From NCBI GenBank assembly GCA_024195585.1, contig SWBL01000190.1, positions 32,097 to 96,096 on the forward strand: 64,000 nt of DNA, written 5' to 3'. Positions 36,201-48,387 of the stretch are shown here, in pieces (position 1 is the first letter of the stretch; each line of letters begins with the position of its first letter). The translations under genes and the position numbers were made by a program. The notes beneath the pieces were generated by a model. It saw nothing but the letters and a program-made list of their open reading frames with translations, did no database searches and had not been told where the DNA came from. This stretch comes from Aureobasidium sp. EXF-3400 (lineage: Eukaryota > Ascomycota > Dothideomycetes > Dothideales > Saccotheciaceae).

Positions 36201-39200
36201 CTTCCCCTGACTCCCCTTCAAGCCCTTCTGCGGATGCTACAGAACAAACCCCACCTTACTGTGATAACTGTATGTACCTCACAAGGAAGCTCAGAGAGGC
36301 TAGACAGGAACGCAGGGACTTTGAAGACAAGCTCAGAGTCAAGAAGAACCAAATCTCTAGCTGCCACTACGAGATTGACAAGACTAAAGATGACCTTGCT
36401 GAAGCCCAAAAGGAACTCGAGAGGCTTCGATCTGAGGACAGTTCTTCGTCACCCAAGAGTGCATCCACAACGCCTTCTTCGATTGGTAGTTCCCCAGCCA
36501 AGTCATCAGAAAGGGACGAAGTCAAGAAATTCCGAGACTTGTACGCCGCGTCTCAGCAAAGCCTGGCTGGGGAGATCGCACAGCGCTTGGGAGAGTGGGG
36601 AGCTACCAAGCTTGCAGCTCCTCCTGCTGGCAGTGAGCAAGAATTGTTCGATTCTTTCGACACTGAAAGCAACGCACGTAAACTCGCCAGCGAAAAAGCG
36701 AAGCTTGAGAAGCAAAATGCGATTCTGCAGAAGAACCTCGATGACTTCGAAGCCACTTCGCGACAAGAGAATTCGAACGACCTATTCACAACCGCCAGAA
36801 TCGAAAACTTGACAAGAAAAGTCGAACAGATCCCGGGACTTGAGACGCAGATCTCGACCTTGACTAAAGAAAAGGAAGATCTCATCAAGTTGAAGGATTA
36901 CCTTAGTGGCGATTACAAGCCCGAGTGTTGTGGAGCAGTCAAAGAGGAACTCCAGAAGGAGATCGAGGCCCATGCTGTAACAAAGAAAGAACTGGACAAT
37001 GCTATTGATGTCGCTACCTCTGACGAGGAAGAAGACCCATGCGAGGACGTCAAGCAAGAGTTGCAGAAGACCAAGGAGGAGCTCTCGGAGACCAAGAGCA
37101 GGTTGTCCAGAAAATACAATGATCTTGTTGTAGAGTTCAACTTCAACAAGAAGCAGCTGGAGGAAGCAAGGAAAAACATTAATGTCGAGAATTCTGAGCT
37201 TCGTCCCGACGAGGATCCTAGCCCGATAGATGATTCTGATCCTTGCAAGGATGTCAAGAAAGAGCTCGCGGCTCTCAAACTTGAGCATGCGGACGCGTTG
37301 GACCTCATCAAGGATATCTCAGCCGATAACGAGAACACGAAGAAGGAACTCAGACAAGTCCGCATCAATGGTACTAATGCCAAGCCTTTTCTCCCCGAGG
37401 AGAAGAAGGACGATGATAAGGAGGCTGACGAGGAACCGGACAACCTTCTCAAACAAAATGATGATCTGATACGCCAGATTCGTGAACTCGAAGACCGGAT
37501 CACCAAAACTCGCGACCATCACCTTGCACAAGCCAAGATCGAGGAGCTCACCGAGCAGCTTCGTATATCTACTGTCAAAAATGAAGAGCTGAGATTCGAG
37601 GTCGGCAAGCTCGAGGCTACGTCCAAGGCCTACCGCCTTGCAGGCGATAGACACGGCTCGCCTGCAAATGATGATCAATGCAAGGATGCCATCAAGGAAC
37701 TCATCGGCGAACAGACAAAGCTCAAGGACCTTATCGACAACTACAACATCTATGCACCTGTAAAGAGGTACGAGCCAGTGGAGACGATAAGGGAAGAGCC
37801 TCCTAAGCTAGCGCCCAAGAGCCGCATCGTACGTGTTGTGCGCTTCTTCGAGACGATAGAGCCCATGGGTCTTATCGCAAGTGTCGTGGCCATCTTCATG
37901 GCTTGCATCGCACATGCCATGAGTGTCTTCAAGAAGTTCACACAAAAGCAAGCGCCGGCTGCCAAGCCTGTTGTGAAAGAAGTCGTTAAGAAACCAGTGG
38001 TCAAGAAACAAGTCGTCAAGGAAGAGGAGCCAGCACCTGAGCCTGAGATAGACCCCGATGACCCCTGCAGTATCTACAAGAAGCAGTTCAAGGATGTCAA
38101 GAAGCAAGTTGATGCCTTCGAGCAGCTGACCTTGTACAAAGAGAAGTTCTTGAAGGAGCAAGAGATTGTCGAGAGAAAAGACAAGGAGAACATGCAACTC
38201 AAGAACAAACTCGAGATTGTTCTGAGGGACGCACCAGAACTCCTTCGCAAGCGCCTCGATGAAGCTATGGAAGCCAACCGCAAACAAGCCAACATCATCG
38301 AATGCAAGGAGATCGTCGCGGCTGAGCACCACAAGGAGATGACAGCACTCCGCAAGAAGCTGGAAGTTCTTATCGAGCCCAATGGTCCCATGACCGACTT
38401 GATGAACAAGAACTTGAAGCTTGAAAAGGAAAACGATAGGGTGCAAGGCAAATTCTTGAAGTCTCAACTCAAGGCCAGCCAGCAGCTCAACTTCTTGGGA
38501 AGACAAATCAGCGTTCTGTATGCTGAAAGAGACAACTGGCGTGGTTCTAAGCAACCGTTGACCGAGGGTCTTTGGAAGCCTGCTGATGCTGCTAAGGATA
38601 GCAGTGTTGAAGGATCGACCACCGGATCGCCTAAGACGGATGGAGTTAAGACGAGCGAATCTCCTTCCAACTCCATCGAGTCTACAACAAAGAGAATCGA
38701 GTCTGCCGTCAAGACAAGCGAGCCCGAAACAAAGACAGCCGAGTCCGCATCCAAGACACCCGTCGCTAAGCCTGGTGAAGACTTCAGGGGTACTCCAGAA
38801 AACCCATGGCCGAGAATCACATATGACTGCTGGCCTCAACCTTCTGTCAGACTGCAAAAGGTGTACGACAAGTTGTACGACAAGAACGAGTTCCTCTACA
38901 ACAACCCAGTCTACATCCCGAAGGGCCGCGTATCTCACCACCCATTGCCTGACATTACTGGTCTCTGGACGGAAGTACAGTACACCAGGTGGAAGCTTGC
39001 TGAACCTGAGAAGCTGAGCTGGTACCAAATGTTCAAGGAATATACCGAAAACGAGTACTTCTTGCCTGGATTCTGGGTTATGATCTTCCTTGTGGACATC
39101 TTCGGCCATGATAAGTACACTGTGCCAACACTGGACTTCGTCTTTGGTCGCGAATATGGTCCCAAGAATCTGGCTGCGCGATGGACGCCTTTCATCATCA

Positions 39201-42200
39201 TCTTCTTTGGCTTGTACACTTGGTGGCTCCAGCAGCTACTCCAGAGCGTTTATGTCAAAAAGGAAATCAAGATCGATCCTCTTCTGACCGACAAACCAGA
39301 TCCTTGCAAGGACGTCAAGAAGGAGCTTGAAGAAGTCAAGGCTGAATTGGAGAAGAACAAGGAAGCCAATAAGGATAAGGATAAGAACAAGGACAGCGAC
39401 AAGAAGGACGATTCGAAGAAAGACAACGGAGACTCTTGCAAGGACGTCATAAACGAACTTGCTAACAAGGCCGCCAAACTCGAGGATGCTCAGGCCCGAT
39501 TGAACGGGGAAAAGAGCGTCATCGATTGGAAGAACGACAAGCGATCTAACGAACAATGGCGACAGGTTCGGGATACCAGATTCTGGGAAGTCGCCGGTAT
39601 TCCTGGACCTCGTCCCGAAGACGCCGTCACGTACGAAGAGTTCCAGAGAAATAGCGGTTATGGACTTTGGAGCGACCCTTTGATGGGACAATGGGACCAC
39701 CGTACGCCTGGAGCCGGAATGCAGCTTGCATTGAGATCCTCATATGAGCCCTCGATCGGATCTGGGTCTGTGCCATCTTCTTATTCATTGCCTCGAAACC
39801 CCACCACTTACATCTACGCCCCTAACAAGTCTGCTCTTGCCGATGCATGGAGAGAGTTCTTGAAGCGACACCCTGAGCTGGAACGGTTTATTTTAAGTTT
39901 CGACCCCTGGAACAAGGAGCCTGCTGTTCCTGGACAGGTCAACGTGCACCTGAGTATCAGTCAGAGACGACATCTTGCCGTATCCTATGGTACCGTGTTC
40001 CCTAGTCACGGAGACTTGACTGCTTGGCGTGCATCCCAGAGGTTGTTACCTCCTACAGAACAGGAGCTCGCTGAGATCGACGAGCAAAACGGAAGCTTCT
40101 CGCAGATTCCAGCAGCTCTGAAAGCAGGCGGCACTCCTGGTGCACCGGCTACTCCTTCCCCTGGGCCGGGTAGAGCTAAAGCTTCAAATCCCTACCCAGA
40201 GATACCGGAACACCTGAGACACTTCAGAGCCGGCGCTGCTGTTGTGCCCGTTGCACCAGTCTCGGATCCATGCAAGGACGTCAAAGACAAGCTTTCCAAG
40301 TCCGAGAGAGAAGTTGAGTCCTGGAAGCATCGCCAATGGAAGTTCGAGCTTCCTGAAGTCAAGGAACGCTGTGCGGATTGGTATGAAGAGTGGAGAGCGA
40401 AGTCTATTCTCTACGATCCCGTTCGCAAGCAGCTATCTAAGGTCGAGGACGAGCTCGAAATCGAAAAGAGGGACCACAAGGCCGCAAAGGAGCAGCTTGC
40501 CCTGGCTGATCCCAAAACGATCAAGACCAATGCACAACAAAAAGCAGACGCCGCAGCCCAGAAGAAGAAGCTTGAAGCTGCTCAGAAGGAAGCAGACAAG
40601 TTGGCAGACAAGAAGGCAGAAGAGAAGATCAAAGAAGCCGAAAAGCAAGCCGAAAAGTTCAAGCATCGGGCAGAAGAATACCGCAGAGCACTCGAGCGTG
40701 AGAAGAACGAAAGGCTTAATGCTCCTGTCGAAGACGAAGACGAAAGACCTGACAACAAGATGTCTTGGCTTCGTTTCTGGATCACTCTTGCTCTGTCGAT
40801 TTACCTTGCTCTCAAGTACTTCCGATACGCGACACTCAACTCTGTTCCGATGTACCAGGATTCGGCTCTTTCGATGACGGAGATTCTGTGGTATGACACT
40901 GTTGAGTCGACCAGAGATTATCATACTCTGATCATCATTTCTGGTGTTATCATCGCCACTGTGTCGTTGATTTGGGCAGCTTTCCTTGCCTCTGCAGACC
41001 GTGGAGTCAACCCGTACCCTGATCACGACAACGATAGCGATGACAATAACGATGGTGATGGTTCTGATGGCGACGACAAGGGTAATGGTTCCAACAGCAA
41101 GAAGAACAGCTCCAAGAAACCGTTGTCCTTCTTGATGACAGGTCTCCCCTATTCGCCTCTATCTCCAACCTTCAAGCGTGCTGGCAAGAACTACAACCAC
41201 AAGAACCCCTTGTCATGGTTCCCTCACGGCATTGCACCACCTACGCCTACCTCCCCTAAATCTGTCAAACCTCCCAAGTCTCCTAAATCTTCCAAGTCTC
41301 CTAAGTCTTCCAAGTCTCCTCTAGGCTTCCAGACAACTCGCCAGCAGACTTGGAAGCACTCGAACATCTCTTCCGTCAGCACCGAGCCTTCGGCAGGTAA
41401 ACCTCTAGAGGCTAAGCCCAAGGAGGTTTCGGTGTACTGCCAGGAGCTCGAGGACAGACTCGAGAAGGCTCAACAGGAACTCATCATGACCAAAAGACAA
41501 CTTTTGGTTGCGAAGACTAAAGCACCGACTTTCACTCAGTCTGGAATATCCTCGATTGACCTTAGACCTCAAGCTGGTCCTAATGCTGATCAGAAGCGTC
41601 AAGCCTTCAAACATTCGACTATCAGTTCTATCAGCACTGCACCACAAGCCGTCAAGGAAGCTGTAAAGACTGTTGAACAGAAGTTCGAGTCTGCTGCAAC
41701 CAGCGGTGGCCTTGGTATGTGGAAGAAGTTGGCCAGTTTCGTGCCGGAATCACTTTCGACCGTGACTGCCTCAAGCGCTACACAGACTGACAATGACTTT
41801 GCCGAGGACAAGAACATCAGAGACGAGCTTGTAAATGTCAAGAAGGCGCTCGAAGATGCTGAGAAGGTCATCGCCGATCTGAAGAGTCAGCCTTGGAATG
41901 GAACGGATGAGCCCAACGATGACTTGCTACAAGACCCATGCAAGGATATCAAAGAAAAGCTGGATCGTGTAGAGCTGCAGCTCAAGCAAGCGTTGAACGA
42001 GATCAAGTGGATGAGGAAACAAAAGAGAAAGGAAGACAAGGAGAAGGATGGTATTGATGACGACGGTGAAGAAGACGACTCCGATGATGAGGATGGTCCC
42101 CCTCCTGGCTCGCTAGAGCTGAAATTTTTGGTTGCCCAAGATCTGGTCCAGATTAGGGAGCGTGAACTCGAGAAGGCAGCTGATGATCTTAGGAACTGTC

Positions 42201-44483
42201 ACGAAGCCAACAAAGTGCTGCGAAACAAGTTCTACGATCAACGCGATGGATGGGAAGCCGAGAAGAAGAGGGTGGAGGAGCTGAAGAAAGCTCAAGGCTT
42301 GCCCGAGACTTCGAGCGCTGGCACTCAAACCTCTCCTAGCAACATCCAAGCTTCACCTGGCGACGTCGATCATTCGGAGTGTGATAAGAGGATCAGCGAT
42401 TTGAGGTCCAAAATCAACAATCTGACAGACCAACGAGATGAGGCAGACACACGGTGTCGCGACGCAGAGAGTGAAGTTCGTCAACTAAGAAAGCAAAGCC
42501 CCAAGCAAGACGACACCACCAAGCAGGAGCTGATCGACAATTTGAACAAGAAGACCCAAGGTCTAGAAAACGGACTCGATCGTGCTGTCAAAGAGCTTGA
42601 ACACTACAAGGATATGTATAAGCAGGGCGCCGATCACGGATTGTGCCTCAGGGGTGGAAAACGCGAGATTCTCGAGAACTTGGTTGCCGAACATGAGAAG
42701 AACGAGAGCAAACAAGTCGCTGAGCTCGAGCAGCAGATCACCAACATTAAGAACAGAAGTCAAGCTCTCAAGGCCGACGCTGAAACCAGACGAGGCATGG
42801 CCGAAAAAGCCAACAACGAAGCTCTCACTCTGAAAAACAAACTTCGGGACGAGCAGAGGTTCAGCAGGGACTATAGAGAACAACTCAAGGTCGCGATTGC
42901 CAAGGAGAAGCGGGCTCGTGAGGAACTCGAGATTGTCAAGAAACAACTCTCTGACTGTGAAGATGCAAGGAAACAAGGCGACGATGTTCAAATTGCGGAG
43001 GAGAAGGTGGAAAGGGCCAACAAGGAAGCTGATGATGCAAGAAAAGCACTCGCCGACTGGGTGTCGAAGATCGAATTCAACAAAACCCCCGTGGTGGAAA
43101 ACCAGTCTTCTGACCCTGAGGTTGCCAGATTGCAGCGTACGGTGTACGACAAGAACAACATGATTGAGATGTTGGTTTGGCAGAAAGGATTGGTTGAGGA
43201 GAATCTCCAGTACAACAAGGATTTATTGCGTCGAACTCAGGAAGCCGAGGATCATACTCAATGCAAAGCTTTGGAAAAGCTTTACAAGCAGCAGGCTGAG
43301 GCAGCAGAGAAAGCACGCGATGAAGCTGCTGAGACAAACACGAAGATGTGGCACCAAGTACTAGCTGAAGAGACAAAAGCTCGCAACGCAGACAAAGACA
43401 AGGAAGCTGCTGAGAAGAAGGCTCAGAAGGCAGAGGAAGAGAAGCAAGCACTCGTCAAGCAACTCGAGGACAAGACCAAAGTGACTCCTCCAGAGAAACT
43501 CAACGACGGAGAAGACTCCACGTCTTCATCTCCAGGTATGTAAATATCACGCTCACGACACCACATCAAGCTGACAGACAAGAGGTGACCTCTAAGGCGA
43601 TCCAGTCCGCACGACGTGCAACCAGACTCGCCGAAGCCGAAGCAAGACAATACAAAACCGAACGCGATCGTCTGGCACGTGAAAATGCAACCCTCTCTCA
43701 AAAATTGGAACGTAAAATCGATACTTTAGAGCACTCAGCAGATCCTGCATTCCAGGGTACAATACCTCCAACACCCATCAGCACTGATTTTACAACCAAA
43801 AACAAAAAAACAAGACCTGCCGATATCATCACCAACTTTGACAACTTGGACGATCCATTTGACGATGGTTTGGTGACTGGCGGCATGGTGACTCAACTCC
43901 CTAAACTGGATCCTAATAGCCTCCTCGATGCTCTCGGCCATCCTCGATCAATATACACACCTGCAAGAGCACCCATACCCACTCCTGAACCTCCTTACGC
44001 TCCTTTCCCTCCTCAAACAGTAGATGGCCGTCGCAGATCTGCTGAACGCATGATCAACGACCCAGAACGAGAACAAAAATTGGCCGAGGAAAGAGCATAC
44101 CTAGCAGCCAACAGAGCCGTGCAATACGAATTCGAAGAAAACAGGAGTGATAAACTCGCACTGTCTTACACTCTCCTCAGAAAGAATATTAATCTTCCTG
44201 TGAGGAATACTATGGTCAGACTTGATCATATTGTTGAAGAGGAAGAAAAAGAAAATGCAGAAAAAATAGATGGTAGAACGGAAGATGAGGCTGACGATGA
44301 AGAGGATGAGGAGGATGACAGTAGTGATGAGAGTCTGACTGATGAGGAGTTTAATGTAAGTTTATGATGAGAATGAACTTGTGAGAGCTATACTGACACC
44401 CGAAACAGACAAGATATAACCAGACGCCTACGCCTCTACCACGCTTCACAAGGACACCAAAGGGCGAATATCACAGTCCTTGA
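33245..44483 (+). CDS. Giant coiled-coil membrane protein with DPCKDVKKEL-type repeats (3,712 aa), unknown
   Basis: Family not recognised. Model: join 33245-43535, 43583-44355, 44409-44483; exon 1 is a single 10.3-kb open frame. Residues 1-330 are acidic, Ser/Pro-rich and probably disordered. Long coiled coils start near 395. Two C-x2-C modules (958-961 and 1006-1009) are each followed by an R-K-L-R-E-A helix. A motif close to D-P-C-K-D-V-K-x-E-L opens successive coil segments at about residues 1264, 1332, 1477, 1606, 2019, 2063, 2341 and 2897, with weaker copies elsewhere. Hydrophobic spans lie near 1541-1563, 1943-1955 (weak), 1980-2004, 2508-2528 and 2560-2583. A non-coil region occupies about 2110-2340. 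A K-S-P-K-S-S repeat lies near 2680. Exon 2 adds a coil and an acidic tail. The second splice uses an ACAAG acceptor, because the nearer AG would give a stop. Organellar or septal tethering is a guess. Confidence 0.85.
35026..35068 (+). repeat. 18-bp in-frame tandem repeat in the giant gene
   Basis: About 2.4 copies of an 18-base unit (GCCTGCCGAAGGAGCATC) encode P-A-E-G-A-S repeated. The two full copies are identical, suggesting a recent slippage duplication. Confidence 0.85.
41276..41320 (+). repeat. 18-bp in-frame tandem repeat encoding K-S-P-K-S-S
   Basis: Two and a half copies of an 18-base unit (AAGTCTCCTAAATCTTCC and a near-identical copy) encode Lys-Ser-Pro repeats, a basic phospho-acceptor-like tract located after the last membrane span of the giant protein. 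Confidence 0.85.
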
Positions 44484-44919
44484 TCGTTTTCGTCTTCACA
44501 TCATACACGAAGAAATGACGAAGAGAAAAACAAAACAAAAACACAATCACTGTCGCTACAGAGCATCTCATACATTGGCGTTGGAAACTCATTTTATCGC
44601 GTTGAATCGTTCTCTCCTATGTTTTGTTGGATTGATTTTAGGAGTTGGTGGATGAAGTTTTCTGCACTCATTGTTCATTAGTTTTAATAATTACAATCGC
44701 TTGATTTACACTTGGGTTCGCTTTCTGTCCACTGTATCAGGTGAACTTGTGACTCCTTTTAGCTATCAAAGTCATACACAGAGAGAACTTATTATATGTC
44801 CACGGTCATATTACTGTGCATCTTTGACGGTATACAAAGATGCCTTACTCCCTACCATGAAGGCGTGCTAGTTTCCTGGATATGTACCACTAATGCAAGT
44901 TTTGTTCTCTTCAAGTCTT
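44484..44919. other. Convergent 3' region, giant gene / KAP114
   Basis: 436 bases between converging stops. An A-rich stretch (AAAACAAAACAAAAACAC) near 44527-44544 may be part of the giant gene's 3' UTR. No gene is supported. Confidence 0.45.
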
Positions 44920-47900
44920 TTATGCCATCGACCTCAGCTTCTCTTGCTCGTTGGCAGTCAACTGTCCAAAGACCTCTCCAAAGCCCTCTTCCTGAGCCTT
45001 GGCTCCAAACCACTGCAGCAAGAAGCCTTGAGTTTCATCATCTCTGCCCCTGCTAGGCGCATCATCCGCAACCATGCCCATCAATGCTTCTTTTGTCATG
45101 CCAGCGCCCAGATCCAAGAACCCATCTTCATCTTCCCAATCCGAGTCGCCACTACCGACCGATTCTGCTTTTTCAAGTTCGGATGCTGGGGCGAGGTTCT
45201 CGACACTACGAGAGATGTTGTTGGATAGGAGTTCGTCGACGAGGATCTTGACGATCTTGAGCGGGGCGGGAATGATGGTGTATTGGTCGGGGTTGGCGCG
45301 AGCACGGCTTCTAGTCATGATGCGTGTAGAGGTCGGCATGATCATGTCGCCCTTGACTTGGACTGTGTCGAGACGGAGGTCGTGAAGGTCGTAGAGGCGG
45401 GAGAGGGCGATGATGCTGGAAAACGGTTAGTCACAACACTTGAAAAACATATATCTCGAGGACTTACTTCTGTCTGATCTCATCATAGCCGGCAAAGTTG
45501 ATGGAGTTTTCAAGCCACTTGGTCAATACGACGTGCAGACCGCTCTCTCCGCTGATAGCGAGTTGAGCGAGGAAGTCAACAACCTCTCTGGCCGAGACCA
45601 AAGACAATCTTGCAAATACAAGAATCAAACTCTGGATGATTTGTGTCTGAGTAGCAGTACTGAGTCTGTGGGCAACAGCACTCAACAATTGCGCCAGATA
45701 TGGACCGAGTCTATCGGAACCAGCCTTCTCGACCAGGGCAGCAGCAAGACCACCAACCTCACCAGCGGCATTGTCCTCAACCGAGGGACCAAGAAGACGG
45801 TCAATGATGACTAGAATGACTTCGAGACCACTCTTACCATCGTGGTTTGCCCAGTTGAACATCTGTTCGGGGTCTTTTTCCAGCATGTACCGAGTGGCAG
45901 AGGTTGCTGACTTAAGCAACTCTTCGTCGGGAGATTCAAGGAGAAGACGTGTGAGTTTAGGCATGATTGTGACGATGAAACCTTGAGGCAGAGGCGATGG
46001 GCCGTTTTGTGCAAGATCAGAAAGCATGTCCGCCGCGAGGTTGGTCAAGGAGTTTTCATCAGTCAGATTGGCAACATCAAAAGCTCCAGACAGCGAAGGC
46101 AAGACTTTGGCGCAGAGTTGTGTGTAGACATCGGGACCAGCTTCCGACAGAGTCTCGGCAATGTCTTCGAAGGTCTCTGCAATGAGAATGTAGATTTGAT
46201 AGTTGACAGCACACCAACTGGCAATGGTGAAGAGGACATCTAAGCCGGCACCGGTCAAGCAGATACGGGTGTCAATCATGATAACATCACGCAATGTCTC
46301 GACAATAGCAATCATGACATCCTCGGACTCGTCCATGTCGCTAAAGTCGAGCTCAGTGACGAAAGTGTGGATGGCACTGATGATTGCGGGTTGCAGGGAG
46401 ACATTGTTGGCAGAGGCGACACCAGCGAGGTATGCTTGCATGGAACGAATGCAAGACACCTTGACGACATCAGAAGGATCGTTGGTGATTGCGTGTAGCG
46501 ACTGTTCCATGAGCGACGAAGCTACAGCACCAAGAGCAGTACCAGCAGTGCGGACCAGGCTACTAGCGGTCAAGTGGCCTCGAGCTCGGAGGAAGACATG
46601 TTCCTGCTGCATTGCATGTCTGACAAAGTCGGTGTAAGCGCTAGCAATCTCTGGAGCGATGGGTCGCTCGGCATCAGAAAAGTCGGTCAAGAGTTGATTA
46701 AGGATGAAAAGAGCAGCCTCCTTTGCTTTCCAGCTGGAGTCGGTCGACCAAAGCTCGCGGGTGTGGTGTAGAAGACCTTCGATGGTAGCAGCACTCTGCC
46801 ACTCACCGAGTTTGATGGCCAAATCGGCACAGGCAGTACGGGGAGTGTAGTTTGCTGTGACGTTGGATTCCTCGGCCAAGAAAATGTTGAGATCAATATC
46901 CCACAAACCTTCCTCTTCGGTGGTAATGTGTGCATATGTGACAGTCAGCTTCATGACTTCAGTGACCCAGGTGTCTGGCATGGATTGTGATTGCAGTTGC
47001 TCTTCCAGCTGCTTGCGGACAGGAGCTGCACGAAGACAGGCTTGCATGAAATCCAGCTCTTCAAGCACTAGGAAGTCCAGAGTAAACGGTAGACCGTCGG
47101 CATCTTCGAGTCTGCCTTGGCGATCGTTAAGAATGAAAGATTCGTGATAAGACTGGCGTAGGTTGTTGAGCTCTTGCCATGTGGCAGCGAAGAGAGCGGG
47201 AGCTTGAGGAGCCAGCACCGAAGGGAAGATTGAGCGAACGCGCATCAGAACCTTAGCGACTTGCAGCTTGAGAGCAACGATGCCGCGGTACTCTTCGGCG
47301 ACAGGATTCTGGGATTCTTCTTGCTCGGCGGGAGTGGCTGGTAGAGGCATGTTCAGGGTAGCGAGGAAGAAGGGATACCAGTTGTTGAGACTTTCCTCGG
47401 CAAAAGACTTGACAGCAGTCTTGTGGTCTTCCATGACCATTTCTAGCATGTCGAAGCATGATCGGAAGACTGATACAGCCAAAGCACGGAGGATTGTAGG
47501 ACGCGAGCTGGTGGCTACGGCAAAGACGGACGAGACGATCTGGTGGGCGACGTTGAAGAACTGGTCATCGTTGAAGCAGTCGTCGACCAAGTCTTGGAGG
47601 ACCTTGAGAGCGCCATGCAGTTGGCCATCTTGACCGTTGTTGATGATGTGTAGTAAGGTAGGAAGGAGGTTTGGGTATTCATCGGGGAAGTCTGCGGTCG
47701 CAATCTTGCTGACGACAATGGAAGCAGCACTCTTAATCTTTCTTTCCTGGTGGGCGTCGGTGGCCAAGTCGAGTAGAGCTTGTCTGAGCTTGGCACGGTC
47801 TTCGACAGAGACAAGCATCTCGCCCTTGAACTCTTCGAATTGAGGAGACCATACTTGCTGCACAAACTGCTTGAGGAACAGTAGAGCAGCTTGGCGAGTA

Positions 47901-48055
47901 GGGAGGTCGATGGATTGGTGTGTAGCGACAGCGATCAGGGTAGGAGCGAAGGTTGGATTCGTGTAGAGCTGGCGAAGGTGCAGCTCAGCATTCCGGCGAG
48001 GACCATCACTAGGTGACTGCGTGTCGTGAAGGAGCTGGACTATTTGTTGCTCCAT
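44920..48055 (-). CDS. KAP114: Importin beta-family karyopherin Kap114 (importin-9)
   Basis: Nuclear import receptor; yeast Kap114 and human importin-9 carry histones H2A-H2B and TBP through the nuclear pore. Model: complement join 44920-45415, 45468-48055, 1,027 aa, about the yeast length. The N-terminal importin-beta domain is visible (A-E-L-H-L-R-Q-L-Y-T-N-P-T-F and A-A-L-L-F-L-K-Q-F-V), followed by HEAT repeats through the body. Near the C-terminus an acidic stretch (S-D-W-E-D-E-D-G-F-L-D-L) and F-G-A-K-A-Q-E-E-G-F appear, as in Kap114. ATG 48055 gives M-E-Q-Q-I-V-Q-L-L; an upstream in-frame ATG at 48109 is less likely. The intron (45416-45467) has GTAAGT/CCAG ends. Divergent from REV7 across 332 bp. 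Confidence 0.93.
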
Positions 48056-48279
48056 GGTGTGGTAGAGGGTTTGGATGGACGGTTTGCTTAGCGTATCGCG
48101 GGGTAGCAAAGAAGTTCGAGGCGCATGCGGAAGCTAAATGTCGGCTGCGGTCATGTACAATTCGAGTAGTTGCAGCTTGTCGGAGATAGGAAGCTGCTTG
48201 AATAATGTAAAGCAGGTCAATAAAAGCAGCAGCAATCAAGTTTGGGAAGGTGGTGTTGAGTGGGTTGTGGTTTCCTGCT

Positions 48280-48300
48280 GATTCGTGATTCGTGATTCGT
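48280..48300 (+). repeat. Three tandem 7-bp units (GATTCGT)
   Basis: Three perfect heptamers GATTCGT lie head to tail in the KAP114/REV7 divergent interval, about 90 bp upstream of REV7. They may be a repeated protein-binding site or a microsatellite. Confidence 0.85.
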
Positions 48301-48324
48301 GAAAGATTATTGGACGCGACTTCC

Positions 48325-48343
48325 TCGCGTCTTCCCAACGCGT
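48325..48343. promoter_or_regulatory. REV7: MluI-box-like pair upstream of REV7
   Basis: TCGCGTCTTCC (48325-48335) is followed at once by a perfect ACGCGT (48338-48343), 45 bp before the REV7 ATG. ACGCGT is the MBF site of G1/S and DNA-repair genes in yeasts. A third CGCG core (GACGCGAC) lies at about 48313-48320. The cluster supports cell-cycle or damage-linked transcription, but this is inferred. Confidence 0.55.
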
Positions 48344-48387
48344 CTTAATTTAGCACTTTCATCGACTCATCCCAAGACCTCGTCGAC

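Noticed and set aside
37808..39109. 433-codon open frame on the - strand inside the giant gene
   Set aside because: It is antisense to an uninterrupted coiled-coil coding frame with clear protein features; Lys/Glu-rich coding sequence commonly yields long antisense frames.
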